From contig JAJZRE010000027.1 in NCBI GenBank assembly GCA_021802945.1, positions 1 through 36,057 of the forward strand: 36,057 nt of DNA, written 5' to 3'. The position numbers were made by a program, and so were the translations under genes. The notes under the pieces are model-generated. The model did no database searches and was not told the DNA's origin. It was given only the letters and a program-made list of their open reading frames with translations. The stretch comes from Pseudomonadota bacterium (lineage in GTDB: Bacteria > Pseudomonadota > Gammaproteobacteria > Burkholderiales > Thiobacillaceae). This document shows positions 28,380-36,057 of this stretch, in pieces (the stretch's first letter is position 1; each line of letters opens with the position of its first letter).

Positions 28380-31300
28380 CACCCGGAATCTGACATTCGG
28401 TTTCGACATTGGTATTGCCTCGGTTGGCTGGGCGGTTCTAGCAGAAGACCGAATCGTGGCGCTCGGTGTGCGGGCGTTCGACAAGGCCGAAACCGCCAAG
28501 GAAGGCGAATCGCTCAACCTTGCTCGTCGATCCGCACGTTTGATGCGCCGTCGCCTGTATCGCCGCGCCTGGCGGCAAACAAAAGTGGCGCGTTTGCTCA
28601 AGCGTGAAGGCTTGATCCCGGACGCTCAACTTTTCCACGACCAGCGCATTACTCCCATCTCGCCTTGGCAGTTGCGCGTTGAGGGACTTGACCGCCTGCT
28701 CGCGCCAGAAGAGTGGGCGCGGGCGATATATCACCTGTGCAAACACCGGGGCTTTCACTGGATCAACCGCGCCGAGGAAAAGAAGGCAGGAGAAGACGTC
28801 AAGGGCGAGGGTGGAAAAGTCAAACAAGGTCTCGCTGCCACTGGGCGGCTAATGCGCGAGAAGGGCTATCGCACCGCTGCCGAAATGGTCCTGGCCGAGT
28901 TTCCAGATGCCCAGCGCAACAAACAGGGCGATTACGGCAAGGCACTTTCGCGCGTTATATTGGCCGAAGAAATGGCCATCCTTTTCCAGCGCCAGCGCGC
29001 GTTGGGTAACCCGCAAACCAGCGAGTCTTTCCAGACGGCCATTCTGGGTAACGGCGACCGCAAAAGTGGGCTGTTCTGGCTGCAAAAACCTGCACTCTCC
29101 GGCGATAACCTGCTCAAGATGCTGGGACGCTGCACCTTCGAGAAAGCCGAATACCGCGCCCCCAAAGCCAGCTTCACCGCCGAGCGGCATGTTTGGCTGA
29201 CCCGGCTCAACAACCTGCGTATCGTCGTCGATGGCATCACCCGGCCACTCAACGAGCAGGAACGCCAGATCGCCCTGCCACTGCCATACCAGCGAGCGGG
29301 TGACCTCAAGCACGAGCATCTGCGAACGGCGCTGGTCAAGGCTGGCGTACTGGATGACACCTTCCGCTTCGCCAAATTCCCTTACGAGCAAAGAACCGAC
29401 GGCAAAACCAGAAACCCGGAAAGCGCCGTTCTGGTGAAGCTCCCCGCGTGGCAGGAATTGCGCAAGCAGTTGAAAGACAAGGGCCTGGAAACCGAATGGC
29501 AGGGGATGGCAGGCGCAGCACTTTCAGGCAACCCTGACCTGCTCGACCGCATCACATGGGTACTATCTGTTTACAAGGATGACGCCGAAGTCGAACGCGA
29601 ACTCGGCAAGCTCAACCTGCCGGGCGGCAAGGCGATGATTGATGCGCTGGGCGAAATCCGTTTCGACAAATTCAGCAATCTCTCGGTCAAGGCGCTGCGC
29701 AATATCGTGCCGCACATGGAAACCGGCCAGCGCTACGACGAAGCCTGCGAATCAGCCGGGTATCACCACAGCCAGTTGTTCAAGCTGGGCGAGGGCGAGG
29801 AGCACTACCTGCCATCGTTCTACTCGGGTCGCGACAAAAACGGGCGCATGATGTTCAACGACGACATGGACATCCCCCGCAACCCCGTCGTGCTGCGCGC
29901 ACTTAATCAGGCGCGCAAAGTGATGAATGCGCTGATCCGGGAGTACGGCTCGCCTGCGTCGGTGCATATCGAAATGGCGCGCGATTTGTCCCGCCCGATG
30001 GATGAACGCAGCAAGGTCAAGAAACTACAGGATGAATACCGCGAGAAGAACGACAAGGACAAGGCAGCCTTCGCAGCGGAATATGGTATTCCCGCCAAGG
30101 GCCGCGAGTTCGAGAAATTCCAGCTTTACCGCGAACAGCAGGGCAAGTGCGCGTATTCGCTTGAACCGCTCGATCTTCACCGGGTGCTCCACGACATCGG
30201 CTATGCCGAGGTCGATCACGCCCTGCCCTACTCGCGTAGCTTCGACGACAGCAAGAACAACAAGGTGCTGGTGCAGGCATGCGAAAATCGCAACAAGGGC
30301 AACGCCACACCCTACGAATATCTGGACGGTGCGAACGACAGCGAACGCTGGCGGCATTTTGTGGCCTGGGTCGAAGGCAATAAAACCTACCGCCTCGCCA
30401 AGCGCACCCGGCTGCTGCGCAAGAACTTCGGCGCGGAGGAAGCTAAGGACTTCAGCGAGCGCAACCTCAACGACACCCGCTACATCTGCAAATTCTTCAA
30501 GAACTACGTCGAGCGTTATCTAAAGCTCGCCGATGACAGCGAATCGAAACGCTGCGTCGTGCTGTCCGGCCAGCTCACCGCGTTTTTGCGCGCCCGCTGG
30601 GGCTTGACGAAAATCCGCTCCGACAGCGACCGGCATCATGCGCTGGATGCCGCCGTCGTCGCCGCGTGCAGCCACGGCATGGTCAAGCGCCTGTCCGATT
30701 ATTCCCGCCGCAAGGAGTTGGAAGCGGTACGTGACGGCTTCGTCGATCTGGAAACCGGCGAGATCGTGAACCCCGCCATGTACCAACAGCTAAAAGAACA
30801 CTTCCCTGATCCTTGGCCCGGCTTCCGCCACGAACTGGAAGCGCGGCTGTTCACGGACGACCCGGCGCAATTGCGCACTGCTATTGAAGGTTTTGGCACG
30901 TATCCGCCGGAAGCGCTCGATGCGCTGAAACCGCTGTTCGTCTCGCGCGCCCCACAGCGACGCAACGGCGGCGCGGCGCACAAGGACACCATTTACGCAC
31001 AACCCGAACGCCTCAAAACCCAGGGTGGCGTCACGCAGAAAGTCCCGCTCGCCAGCCTGACGCTAAAAGACCTCGACAGTCTCATCGACCCGCACCGCAA
31101 CGAAAAGCTTTATACCGCCATCCGCGCTCGTCTTGAAGCGCACGGCGGCAAAGGCGACAAAGCCTTCCCTACGAGCAATCCGCTTCGCAAGCCGGACCGA
31201 GACGGAAACCCCACCGGCCCCATTGTGCGCGCCGTCACCAAAGTCATCGACAAACAATCCGGCATCCCGATTCGCGGCGGGCTGGCCAAGAACGACACCA

Positions 31301-31701
31301 TGCTGCGCGTGGACGTGTTCACTAAAAACGGTAAGTTCCACCTCGTTCCGATGTACGTGCACCACTTGGTGAAAGGCTTGCCGGATCGGGCGATTGTCGC
31401 GTTCAAGGATGAAGCGGAATGGACGTTGATTGATGAGAGTTTTGCATTTTGCTTTTCGCTGCACTCGAATGATCTTGTGCGGGTCACATTGAAACAAGAA
31501 ATACTCACTGGATATTTCTCTAGCTGTGATCGTTCAACGGGAAATGTCGGCCTCTGGATACATGATCGCAACGCACAAGTGGGAAAAGATGGATTTATTC
31601 GGACAGGTGTAAAGACTGCCATCGCGTTCGATAAATTCCACGTCGATGTCCTCGGCAACCTCTACCCCGCCCCGCCGGAGAAACGTCGTGACCTGGCGTA
31701 G
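28369..31701 (+). CDS. cas9: CRISPR effector nuclease Cas9, type II-C
   Basis: RNA-guided double-strand DNA endonuclease, 1110 residues, close in size and sequence to Neisseria Cas9 (about 1080). RuvC-I is at FGFDIGIASVGWA (D13), followed by the arginine-rich bridge helix ARRSARLMRRRLYRRAWR. RuvC-II has HIEMARDLSRP (E535). The HNH motif is EVDHALPYSRSFDDSKNNK (D616, H617), and RuvC-III is SDRHHALDAAVVAA (H756, D760). The C-terminal PAM-interacting domain is collinear with the Neisseria protein to the end (SSCDRSTGNVG, IHDRNAQVGKDG). All nuclease residues are intact. The start is GTG, with AGGAGG five bases upstream. Its stop overlaps the cas1 start by 14 bp. No promoter was convincing; the upstream DNA is the tracrRNA gene. 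Confidence 0.97.
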   Translation: MESNTRNLTFGFDIGIASVGWAVLAEDRIVALGVRAFDKAETAKEGESLNLARRSARLMRRRLYRRAWRQTKVARLLKREGLIPDAQLFHDQRITPISPWQLRVEGLDRLLAPEEWARAIYHLCKHRGFHWINRAEEKKAGEDVKGEGGKVKQGLAATGRLMREKGYRTAAEMVLAEFPDAQRNKQGDYGKALSRVILAEEMAILFQRQRALGNPQTSESFQTAILGNGDRKSGLFWLQKPALSGDNLLKMLGRCTFEKAEYRAPKASFTAERHVWLTRLNNLRIVVDGITRPLNEQERQIALPLPYQRAGDLKHEHLRTALVKAGVLDDTFRFAKFPYEQRTDGKTRNPESAVLVKLPAWQELRKQLKDKGLETEWQGMAGAALSGNPDLLDRITWVLSVYKDDAEVERELGKLNLPGGKAMIDALGEIRFDKFSNLSVKALRNIVPHMETGQRYDEACESAGYHHSQLFKLGEGEEHYLPSFYSGRDKNGRMMFNDDMDIPRNPVVLRALNQARKVMNALIREYGSPASVHIEMARDLSRPMDERSKVKKLQDEYREKNDKDKAAFAAEYGIPAKGREFEKFQLYREQQGKCAYSLEPLDLHRVLHDIGYAEVDHALPYSRSFDDSKNNKVLVQACENRNKGNATPYEYLDGANDSERWRHFVAWVEGNKTYRLAKRTRLLRKNFGAEEAKDFSERNLNDTRYICKFFKNYVERYLKLADDSESKRCVVLSGQLTAFLRARWGLTKIRSDSDRHHALDAAVVAACSHGMVKRLSDYSRRKELEAVRDGFVDLETGEIVNPAMYQQLKEHFPDPWPGFRHELEARLFTDDPAQLRTAIEGFGTYPPEALDALKPLFVSRAPQRRNGGAAHKDTIYAQPERLKTQGGVTQKVPLASLTLKDLDSLIDPHRNEKLYTAIRARLEAHGGKGDKAFPTSNPLRKPDRDGNPTGPIVRAVTKVIDKQSGIPIRGGLAKNDTMLRVDVFTKNGKFHLVPMYVHHLVKGLPDRAIVAFKDEAEWTLIDESFAFCFSLHSNDLVRVTLKQEILTGYFSSCDRSTGNVGLWIHDRNAQVGKDGFIRTGVKTAIAFDKFHVDVLGNLYPAPPEKRRDLA

Positions 31702-32596
31702 CGTCATGATCTCGCGCCCCGCCATCCTGCGGCGGGACAAATTCGCCCTGCTCATCGAACAGGAACAGGATGCGCGCATACCGTTCGAGGACATTGCCAT
31801 CATCGTCCTCAATCACCGCGAAATCACGCTGACCCACTCGGTACTCTCGGCCTGTGGGGAATACGGCATCGGCCTGTTTGCCATCGGGCCGACGCATCAC
31901 CCAAACGGTGTGTTCCTGCCGTTTCTGCCGCACAGTCGCGCAACGCGCATGTTGCGTCTGCAACTCGCACTGGGGCGGCCTGCCGCCAAACGCGCCTGGC
32001 AAACGATCATTCAGGCCAAGATTCAGAACCAGGCCGAGTGCCTGAAGCTTGCGGACAAGCCCGGCGTGGAAAGACTGGCATCGCTGGCTCGACGCGTACG
32101 TTCGGGCGACCCGGACAATCTCGAATCGCAGGCCAGTGCGCTGTATTTTCGTGCCTTGTTCGGCAACGACTTCCATCGCGGCCAACCTCGCTGGATCAAT
32201 GCCGCACTGGACTATGGCTATGCCGTGTTCCGCGCCGCCATCGCACGCGGGTTGGTTGCGCATGGCTTCCTGCCCGCACTTGGGCTGTTCCACGCCAGCG
32301 AACAGAATGCCTTCAATCTGGCGGACGATCTGATCGAACCCTATCGCCCGCTGGTTGACCTGCATGTGATCCAGCATTGCGCCGTCCACGGTGTGGACGA
32401 CCTGCTGTCGATGGATAAAGCGGCGCTGGTCAGCCTGCTGAATGTGGACATGTCCATGCCGCGCGGCACCATGTCTGCGTTGTCCTCAATCGAACAGGCA
32501 GTTGAGTCCCTGGCCAGGCTTTACGAAGGCGGCAGCGAAATCCTGCTGGAACTGCCGCAACTCATCGGACTGGCGCTGCACCAGCATGAGTGTTGA
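31688..32596 (+). CDS. cas1: CRISPR integrase Cas1
   Basis: Integrase subunit that, with Cas2, inserts new spacers at the array. The 302-residue protein starts at a GTG (VTWRSVMISRPAILRRDKFAL) matching the Neisseria Cas1 N-terminus, with GGAG seven bases upstream. It overlaps cas9 by 14 bp. The metal-binding residues are E146 in SGDPDNLESQASALYF, H202 in LGLFHASEQN, and the acidic cluster D213/D214/E217 in LADDLIEP. Length is normal for type II Cas1. The open frame extends a further 14 codons upstream, but those lie within cas9. No csn2 or cas4 gene accompanies it, as expected for subtype II-C. Confidence 0.96.
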   Translation: MTWRSVMISRPAILRRDKFALLIEQEQDARIPFEDIAIIVLNHREITLTHSVLSACGEYGIGLFAIGPTHHPNGVFLPFLPHSRATRMLRLQLALGRPAAKRAWQTIIQAKIQNQAECLKLADKPGVERLASLARRVRSGDPDNLESQASALYFRALFGNDFHRGQPRWINAALDYGYAVFRAAIARGLVAHGFLPALGLFHASEQNAFNLADDLIEPYRPLVDLHVIQHCAVHGVDDLLSMDKAALVSLLNVDMSMPRGTMSALSSIEQAVESLARLYEGGSEILLELPQLIGLALHQHEC

Positions 32597-32918
32597 GACG
32601 AGGCGATTCATGCGGATGCTGGTGTTCTTCGACCTGCCCGTCGTCACCAAGGCCGAACGCCGCGCCTACACCGTGTTCCGCCGCTTTCTGCTCAACGACG
32701 GCTACGACATGATCCAGTTTTCCGTTTACGGGCGGATTCTCAACGGAACAGACGCGGAAACCAAACACATGAAACGCTTGGTGGACAACCTGCCGCCCGA
32801 AGGTTCCGTGCGCGTATTGACCGTCACCGAGAAGCAGTTCGCCAGCATGAAACTCCTGGTCGGCCTGCCGCTGTTTCAGGAAAAAACCGTCAATGCCCAG
32901 CAGATTTTACTGTTCTGA
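32586..32918 (+). CDS. cas2: CRISPR adaptation protein Cas2
   Basis: Small ferredoxin-fold subunit that dimerises and holds two Cas1 dimers during spacer integration. The 110-residue protein reads MSVETRRFMRMLVFFDLPVVT, with the conserved Asp in FFDLP, then RRAYTVFRRFLLNDGYDMIQFSVYGRI, and ends KTVNAQQILLF like other type II-C Cas2 proteins. The ATG inside the cas1 3' end (11-bp overlap) was preferred because related Cas2 proteins share the MSET..FMR start. An internal ATG at 32610 has a better ribosome site (GAGG) and is a possible alternative. It is the last gene of the cas operon, 65 bp before the first repeat. Confidence 0.95.
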   Translation: MSVETRRFMRMLVFFDLPVVTKAERRAYTVFRRFLLNDGYDMIQFSVYGRILNGTDAETKHMKRLVDNLPPEGSVRVLTVTEKQFASMKLLVGLPLFQEKTVNAQQILLF

Positions 32919-32923
32919 ACACG

Positions 32924-32979
32924 AAAAAAAGAAAGCCGCAATCCCGCTCAGAGACAATCTCTGAGCGGGATTGCGGCTT
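32924..32979 (-). terminator. Minus-strand terminator of the CRISPR array transcript
   Basis: A perfect 22-bp inverted repeat (32933-32954 and 32958-32979) with a 3-nt loop is followed, on the minus strand only, by TCTTTTTTT (32932-32924). It will stop transcription arriving from the array before it enters cas2 antisense. On the plus strand no T-run follows, so it is not an obvious terminator for the cas operon. Confidence 0.85.
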
Positions 32980-32983
32980 CGGT

Positions 32984-34669
32984 ATTGTAGCTTTCCGGGG
33001 TGAGAGAGGGAGCTACAACAAGCGCGACAGCCTCAGTCGCACCCGAGCGATTGTAGCTTTCCGGGGTGAGAGAGGGAGCTACAACCGGAGGAAGTTAGCT
33101 ACAGCGCCGAGGAAGATTGTAGCTTTCCGGGGTGAGAGAGGGAGCTACAACCTCAAGGGCCTGCCGGCGCAGCTGCCGGAAATTGTAGCTTTCCGGGGTG
33201 AGAGAGGGAGCTACAACGCATCTGGAGTGCGGCCAGCAGGTGATTGTATTGTAGCTTTCCGGGGTGAGAGAGGGAGCTACAACGGGTGCCGTGGGGTAAG
33301 TGGTGGCGCGGGTATTGTAGCTTTCCGGGGTGAGAGAGGGAGCTACAACCAGCGGAGCGGCCTGGGCGGCGCGCACGGAATTGTAGCTTTCCGGGGTGAG
33401 AGAGGGAGCTACAACTTACGCTCGATCAATACCTCACCGACAAGTATTGTAGCTTTCCGGGGTGAGAGAGGGAGCTACAACGTCGGCGGCGACAAGAACA
33501 CGACCGCTGCCATTGTAGCTTTCCGGGGTGAGAGAGGGAGCTACAACATCGGCCGCGATGGCAGTCAGCACGTCCCGATTGTAGCTTTCCGGGGTGAGAG
33601 AGGGAGCTACAACAGATTCTGGCTGCTGTCGTCTGTGTTTTCAATTGTAGCTTTCCGGGGTGAGAGAGGGAGCTACAACTCTGGCTGCTGCACCCTCTGC
33701 CCAGTATCTATTGTAGCTTTCCGGGGTGAGAGAGGGAGCTACAACGACCGCCGTCAAACACCTGCTGTAATCAGCATTGTAGCTTTCCGGGGTGAGAGAG
33801 GGAGCTACAACTGAAGGAAGAAGGTTACGACGGCGTTTTTGATTGTAGCTTTCCGGGGTGAGAGAGGGAGCTACAACCCTTCGATCGAACGCCTTCCAGC
33901 ACGGTGAATTGTAGCTTTCCGGGGTGAGAGAGGGAGCTACAACGCTGGACGTAGGAGGCGACCTCATCACCAGATTGTAGCTTTCCGGGGTGAGAGAGGG
34001 AGCTACAACCGTTCGCGCTGCCCGCGCCGCGCTGGAATAATTGTAGCTTTCCGGGGTGAGAGAGGGAGCTACAACGACTTCGCCGATTTTTCCAAACGCA
34101 TGCGCATTGTAGCTTTCCGGGGTGAGAGAGGGAGCTACAACGCGATTCTTGCCGCGAATGATCTGCAGCCCATTGTAGCTTTCCGGGGTGAGAGAGGGAG
34201 CTACAACAACCACAAGACACAAACGAAGTCGCTGGCGATTGTAGCTTTCCGGGGTGAGAGAGGGAGCTACAACTCATGGCACTGCGGTTCGACTTCGCCA
34301 GTTATTGTAGCTTTCCGGGGTGAGAGAGGGAGCTACAACGGGTATAGCTGTACCACTACCTACGCTCCCATTGTAGCTTTCCGGGGTGAGAGAGGGAGCT
34401 ACAACCGCCGTGCAGCGGGCCATGCGATTCGAGTTATTGTAGCTTTCCGGGGTGAGAGAGGGAGCTACAACCTAGGCGAAGGTTGAGCCGCTGCCGGGTG
34501 CATTGTAGCTTTCCGGGGTGAGAGAGGGAGCTACAACTCCTGCGGCTCATTATCTACGTGGGTAAGCATTGTAGCTTTCCGGGGTGAGAGAGGGAGCTAC
34601 AACCAGCGTCACCAGCGTTTCCCGATACGTTCCATTGTAGCTTTCCGGGGTGAGAGAGGGAGCTACAAC
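32984..34669 (-). CRISPR. Type II-C array, 26 repeats and 25 spacers
   Basis: Twenty-six copies of a 36-bp repeat occur at an exact 66-bp period from 32984 to 34634, separated by 25 different 30-bp spacers. I found no sequence variation among the copies, including both terminal ones. In transcript orientation (minus strand) the repeat begins GTTGTAGCTCCCTCTC and ends GGAAAGCTACAAT, close to the Neisseria II-C repeat. Direction is set by three facts: the tracrRNA anti-repeat pairs with the minus-strand RNA, the repeat matches the Neisseria orientation, and a terminator lies at the cas2 end. Each repeat ends in TACAAT, a possible -10 box as reported for Neisseria, but without the TGn extension. 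Confidence 0.98.
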
Positions 34670-34710
34670 CTTCAGGATGGGGCTAACCCCACGCCCCATC
34701 CTGAAGGTTG
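34666..34710. repeat. Leader hairpin at first repeat junction
   Basis: A perfect 18-bp inverted repeat (34666-34683 and 34693-34710, 9-nt loop; arms CAACCTTCAGGATGGGGC and its complement). The left arm includes the last four bases of the terminal repeat as drawn. In the array transcript this stem directly precedes and invades the first repeat. No T-run follows it on either strand, so it is not a standard terminator. Confidence 0.85.
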
Positions 34711-34752
34711 AGCCCCTTGCGGGGCAGTCTATAAACAGGCGCCCGCTATAAT
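34708..34752 (+). promoter_or_regulatory. Probable queA promoter region
   Basis: TTGAGC (34708-34713) and TATAAA (34730-34735) are 16 bp apart, predicting a start near 34742. A separate perfect TATAAT at 34747-34752 has no matching -35 and would give an almost leaderless queA mRNA. No Shine-Dalgarno precedes queA. This region also has to hold the array leader on the opposite strand. Confidence 0.45.
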
Positions 34753-34760
34753 CGCGCCCC

Positions 34761-35795
34761 ATGCGCGTTGCCGATTTCGACTTCGATCTCCCTGCCGACC
34801 TGATCGCGCAGTTTCCGCCCGCGGTGCGCGGCGGCAGCCGGCTGCTGCACGTCGAGGCGACCGGCACGCTGCATGACCGCTGGTTCAGCGAGCTGCCCAC
34901 GCTGCTGCGGCCGGACGACCTGCTGGTGATGAACGACACGCGCGTGATCAAGGCGCGGCTGTTCGGCACCAAGGAATCCGGCGGCAAGGTCGAACTGCTG
35001 GTGGAGCGGGTCACGGGCGAATTCGAGGCGCTGGCCTTCATCCGCGCCAGCCACGCGCCGAAGCCGGGTTCGCGCATTCATCTGTCCGAAGACACCCTCC
35101 TTGATGTGCTGGCGCGGCAGGACGACCTGACGCAGCTGCGCTTTCCGCGCCCGGTGCTGGACGTGCTGGATCGATTCGGCCGGTTGCCGCTGCCGCCCTA
35201 CATCGAGCACACGCCGACGGCCGTCGACGAAGCGCGCTACCAGACCGTGTATGCCGACGAACCCGGCGCGGTGGCGGCACCGACGGCCGGCCTGCATTTC
35301 GACGACGCGATGCTGGATGCACTAAAAGAACAGGGGGTCCGTACGGCGCGGGTGACCCTGCACGTCGGCGCCGGCACCTTCCAGCCGGTGCGGGTGGACG
35401 ACGTGGCCGAGCATAAAATGCACAGCGAGCGCTACACGATTCCGCAGCCGACCGTCGACGCGATCCTCGAGACGCGCACGCGCGGCGGCCGCGTGGTGGC
35501 GGTGGGGACCACCAGCCTGCGCGCACTGGAAGCGGCCGCCCAGTCGGGCCAATTGCACGCAGGCTCCAGCGAAACCGACATCTTCATCACGCCGGGCTAT
35601 CGCTTCAAGGTGGTCGACGCGCTCATCACCAACTTCCATTTGCCCCGGTCCACGCTGCTGATGCTGGTCTCCGCGTTTGCCGGCCTCGACGCCATCCGCG
35701 CGGCCTATGCCCACGCCATCGCCGAGCGCTACCGCTTCTTCAGCTATGGCGACGCGATGTTTTTAGAAAAAACACACAACGATCTTTCCCAATAA
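34761..35795 (+). CDS. queA: S-adenosylmethionine:tRNA ribosyltransferase-isomerase
   Basis: Transfers and isomerises the ribosyl moiety of S-adenosylmethionine onto 7-aminomethyl-7-deazaguanine in tRNA, giving epoxyqueuosine. The 344-residue protein has the family start [15 protein letters not shown], the [18 protein letters not shown] block, [37 protein letters not shown], and [15 protein letters not shown]; all regions are intact and length is normal. It is followed by tgt, which acts earlier in the same tRNA modification pathway. The 135-bp gap between them contains a REP-like inverted repeat rather than a clear terminator, so co-transcription is possible. Confidence 0.96.
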   Translation: MRVADFDFDLPADLIAQFPPAVRGGSRLLHVEATGTLHDRWFSELPTLLRPDDLLVMNDTRVIKARLFGTKESGGKVELLVERVTGEFEALAFIRASHAPKPGSRIHLSEDTLLDVLARQDDLTQLRFPRPVLDVLDRFGRLPLPPYIEHTPTAVDEARYQTVYADEPGAVAAPTAGLHFDDAMLDALKEQGVRTARVTLHVGAGTFQPVRVDDVAEHKMHSERYTIPQPTVDAILETRTRGGRVVAVGTTSLRALEAAAQSGQLHAGSSETDIFITPGYRFKVVDALITNFHLPRSTLLMLVSAFAGLDAIRAAYAHAIAERYRFFSYGDAMFLEKTHNDLSQ

Positions 35796-35816
35796 CATGA
35801 CAACGAATACGAGATC

Positions 35817-35882
35817 GTTCGGGCTGAGCCTGTCGAAGCCCCCTCGCGGCGCATACAGCGCTTCGACAAGCTCAGCGCGAAC
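35817..35882. repeat. REP-like inverted repeat
   Basis: Two 23-nt arms (35817-35839 and 35860-35882) are complementary at 21 of 23 positions around a 20-nt centre. The arm GTTCGGGCTGAGCCTGTCGA resembles a widespread intergenic palindrome of proteobacteria. It may form a hairpin in the queA-tgt transcript or be a dispersed repeat; copy number elsewhere cannot be seen here. Confidence 0.7.
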
Positions 35883-35897
35883 GGATTATTGTCGTGA

Positions 35898-36057
<160 letters not shown>

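Noticed and set aside
33614-33739. Neighbouring spacers 10 and 11 share TCTGGCTGCTG
   Set aside because: An 11-nt match between two GC-rich spacers is not enough to claim overlapping protospacers from one source.
33227-34486. Long open frames reading through the CRISPR array on both strands with a repeated peptide
   Set aside because: The 66-bp period is divisible by three and the repeat has no stop in these frames, so the frame stays open by chance. There is no ribosome site and no family resemblance.
34472-34721. Spacer 23 shares GAAGGTTGAGCC with the leader hairpin region, suggesting self-targeting
   Set aside because: About two 12-nt matches between all spacers and this window are expected by chance, and the rest of the spacer does not match.

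Overview
The window is a GC-rich stretch of what looks like a betaproteobacterial chromosome. That placement rests on the pcnB-folK-deoxynucleoside kinase-panBCD order, the queA-tgt pair and a Neisseria-type Cas9; no genus can be named from sequence alone. Nearly all proteins are complete. pcnB starts three bases into the window and tgt is cut by its right end.

Region 1 (1-4614, plus strand): pcnB, folK, a deoxynucleoside kinase, panB and panC are packed with ATGA overlaps or very short gaps. panD follows with its own promoter. Together these are RNA polyadenylation, a folate step and the beta-alanine/pantoate branch of pantothenate synthesis.

Region 2 (4692-17983, minus strand): one tightly coupled eight-gene carbon-storage operon, read pgi, glk, glgC, GH57 glucanase, malQ, glgB, glgA, glgP. 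It covers sugar-phosphate entry, ADP-glucose formation, chain elongation, branching and breakdown.

Region 3 (17984-25141): a 426-bp divergent intergenic region carries two opposed sigma-54-like -24/-12 promoters and an NtrC-type dyad. It faces the glycogen operon on one side. On the other is a plus-strand exopolysaccharide-like module: NAD-dependent sugar epimerase/decarboxylase, GT2 glycosyltransferase, TPR/beta-barrel outer-membrane export protein, CE4 deacetylase and a divergent GH10 hydrolase. It resembles pgaABCD in architecture but is not identical, and is the best candidate here for an uncharacterised system.

Region 4 (25384-28124): an L,D-transpeptidase lipoprotein, then a visibly less GC-rich Fic protein with two identical operator-like dyads over its promoter, then a tRNA-Leu(CAA) gene on the minus strand.

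Region 5 (28243-34710): a complete type II-C CRISPR-Cas system. It has a minus-strand tracrRNA with terminator, cas9 (1110 aa, all catalytic residues present), cas1, cas2, and an array of 26 repeats with 25 spacers of exactly 30 bp. The tracrRNA pairing orientation and an intrinsic terminator beside cas2 both show that the array is read on the minus strand, from the queA side. A perfect 18-bp hairpin sits at the leader/first-repeat junction.

Region 6 (34761-36057): queA, a REP-like inverted repeat, and the start of tgt, two enzymes of queuosine tRNA modification.
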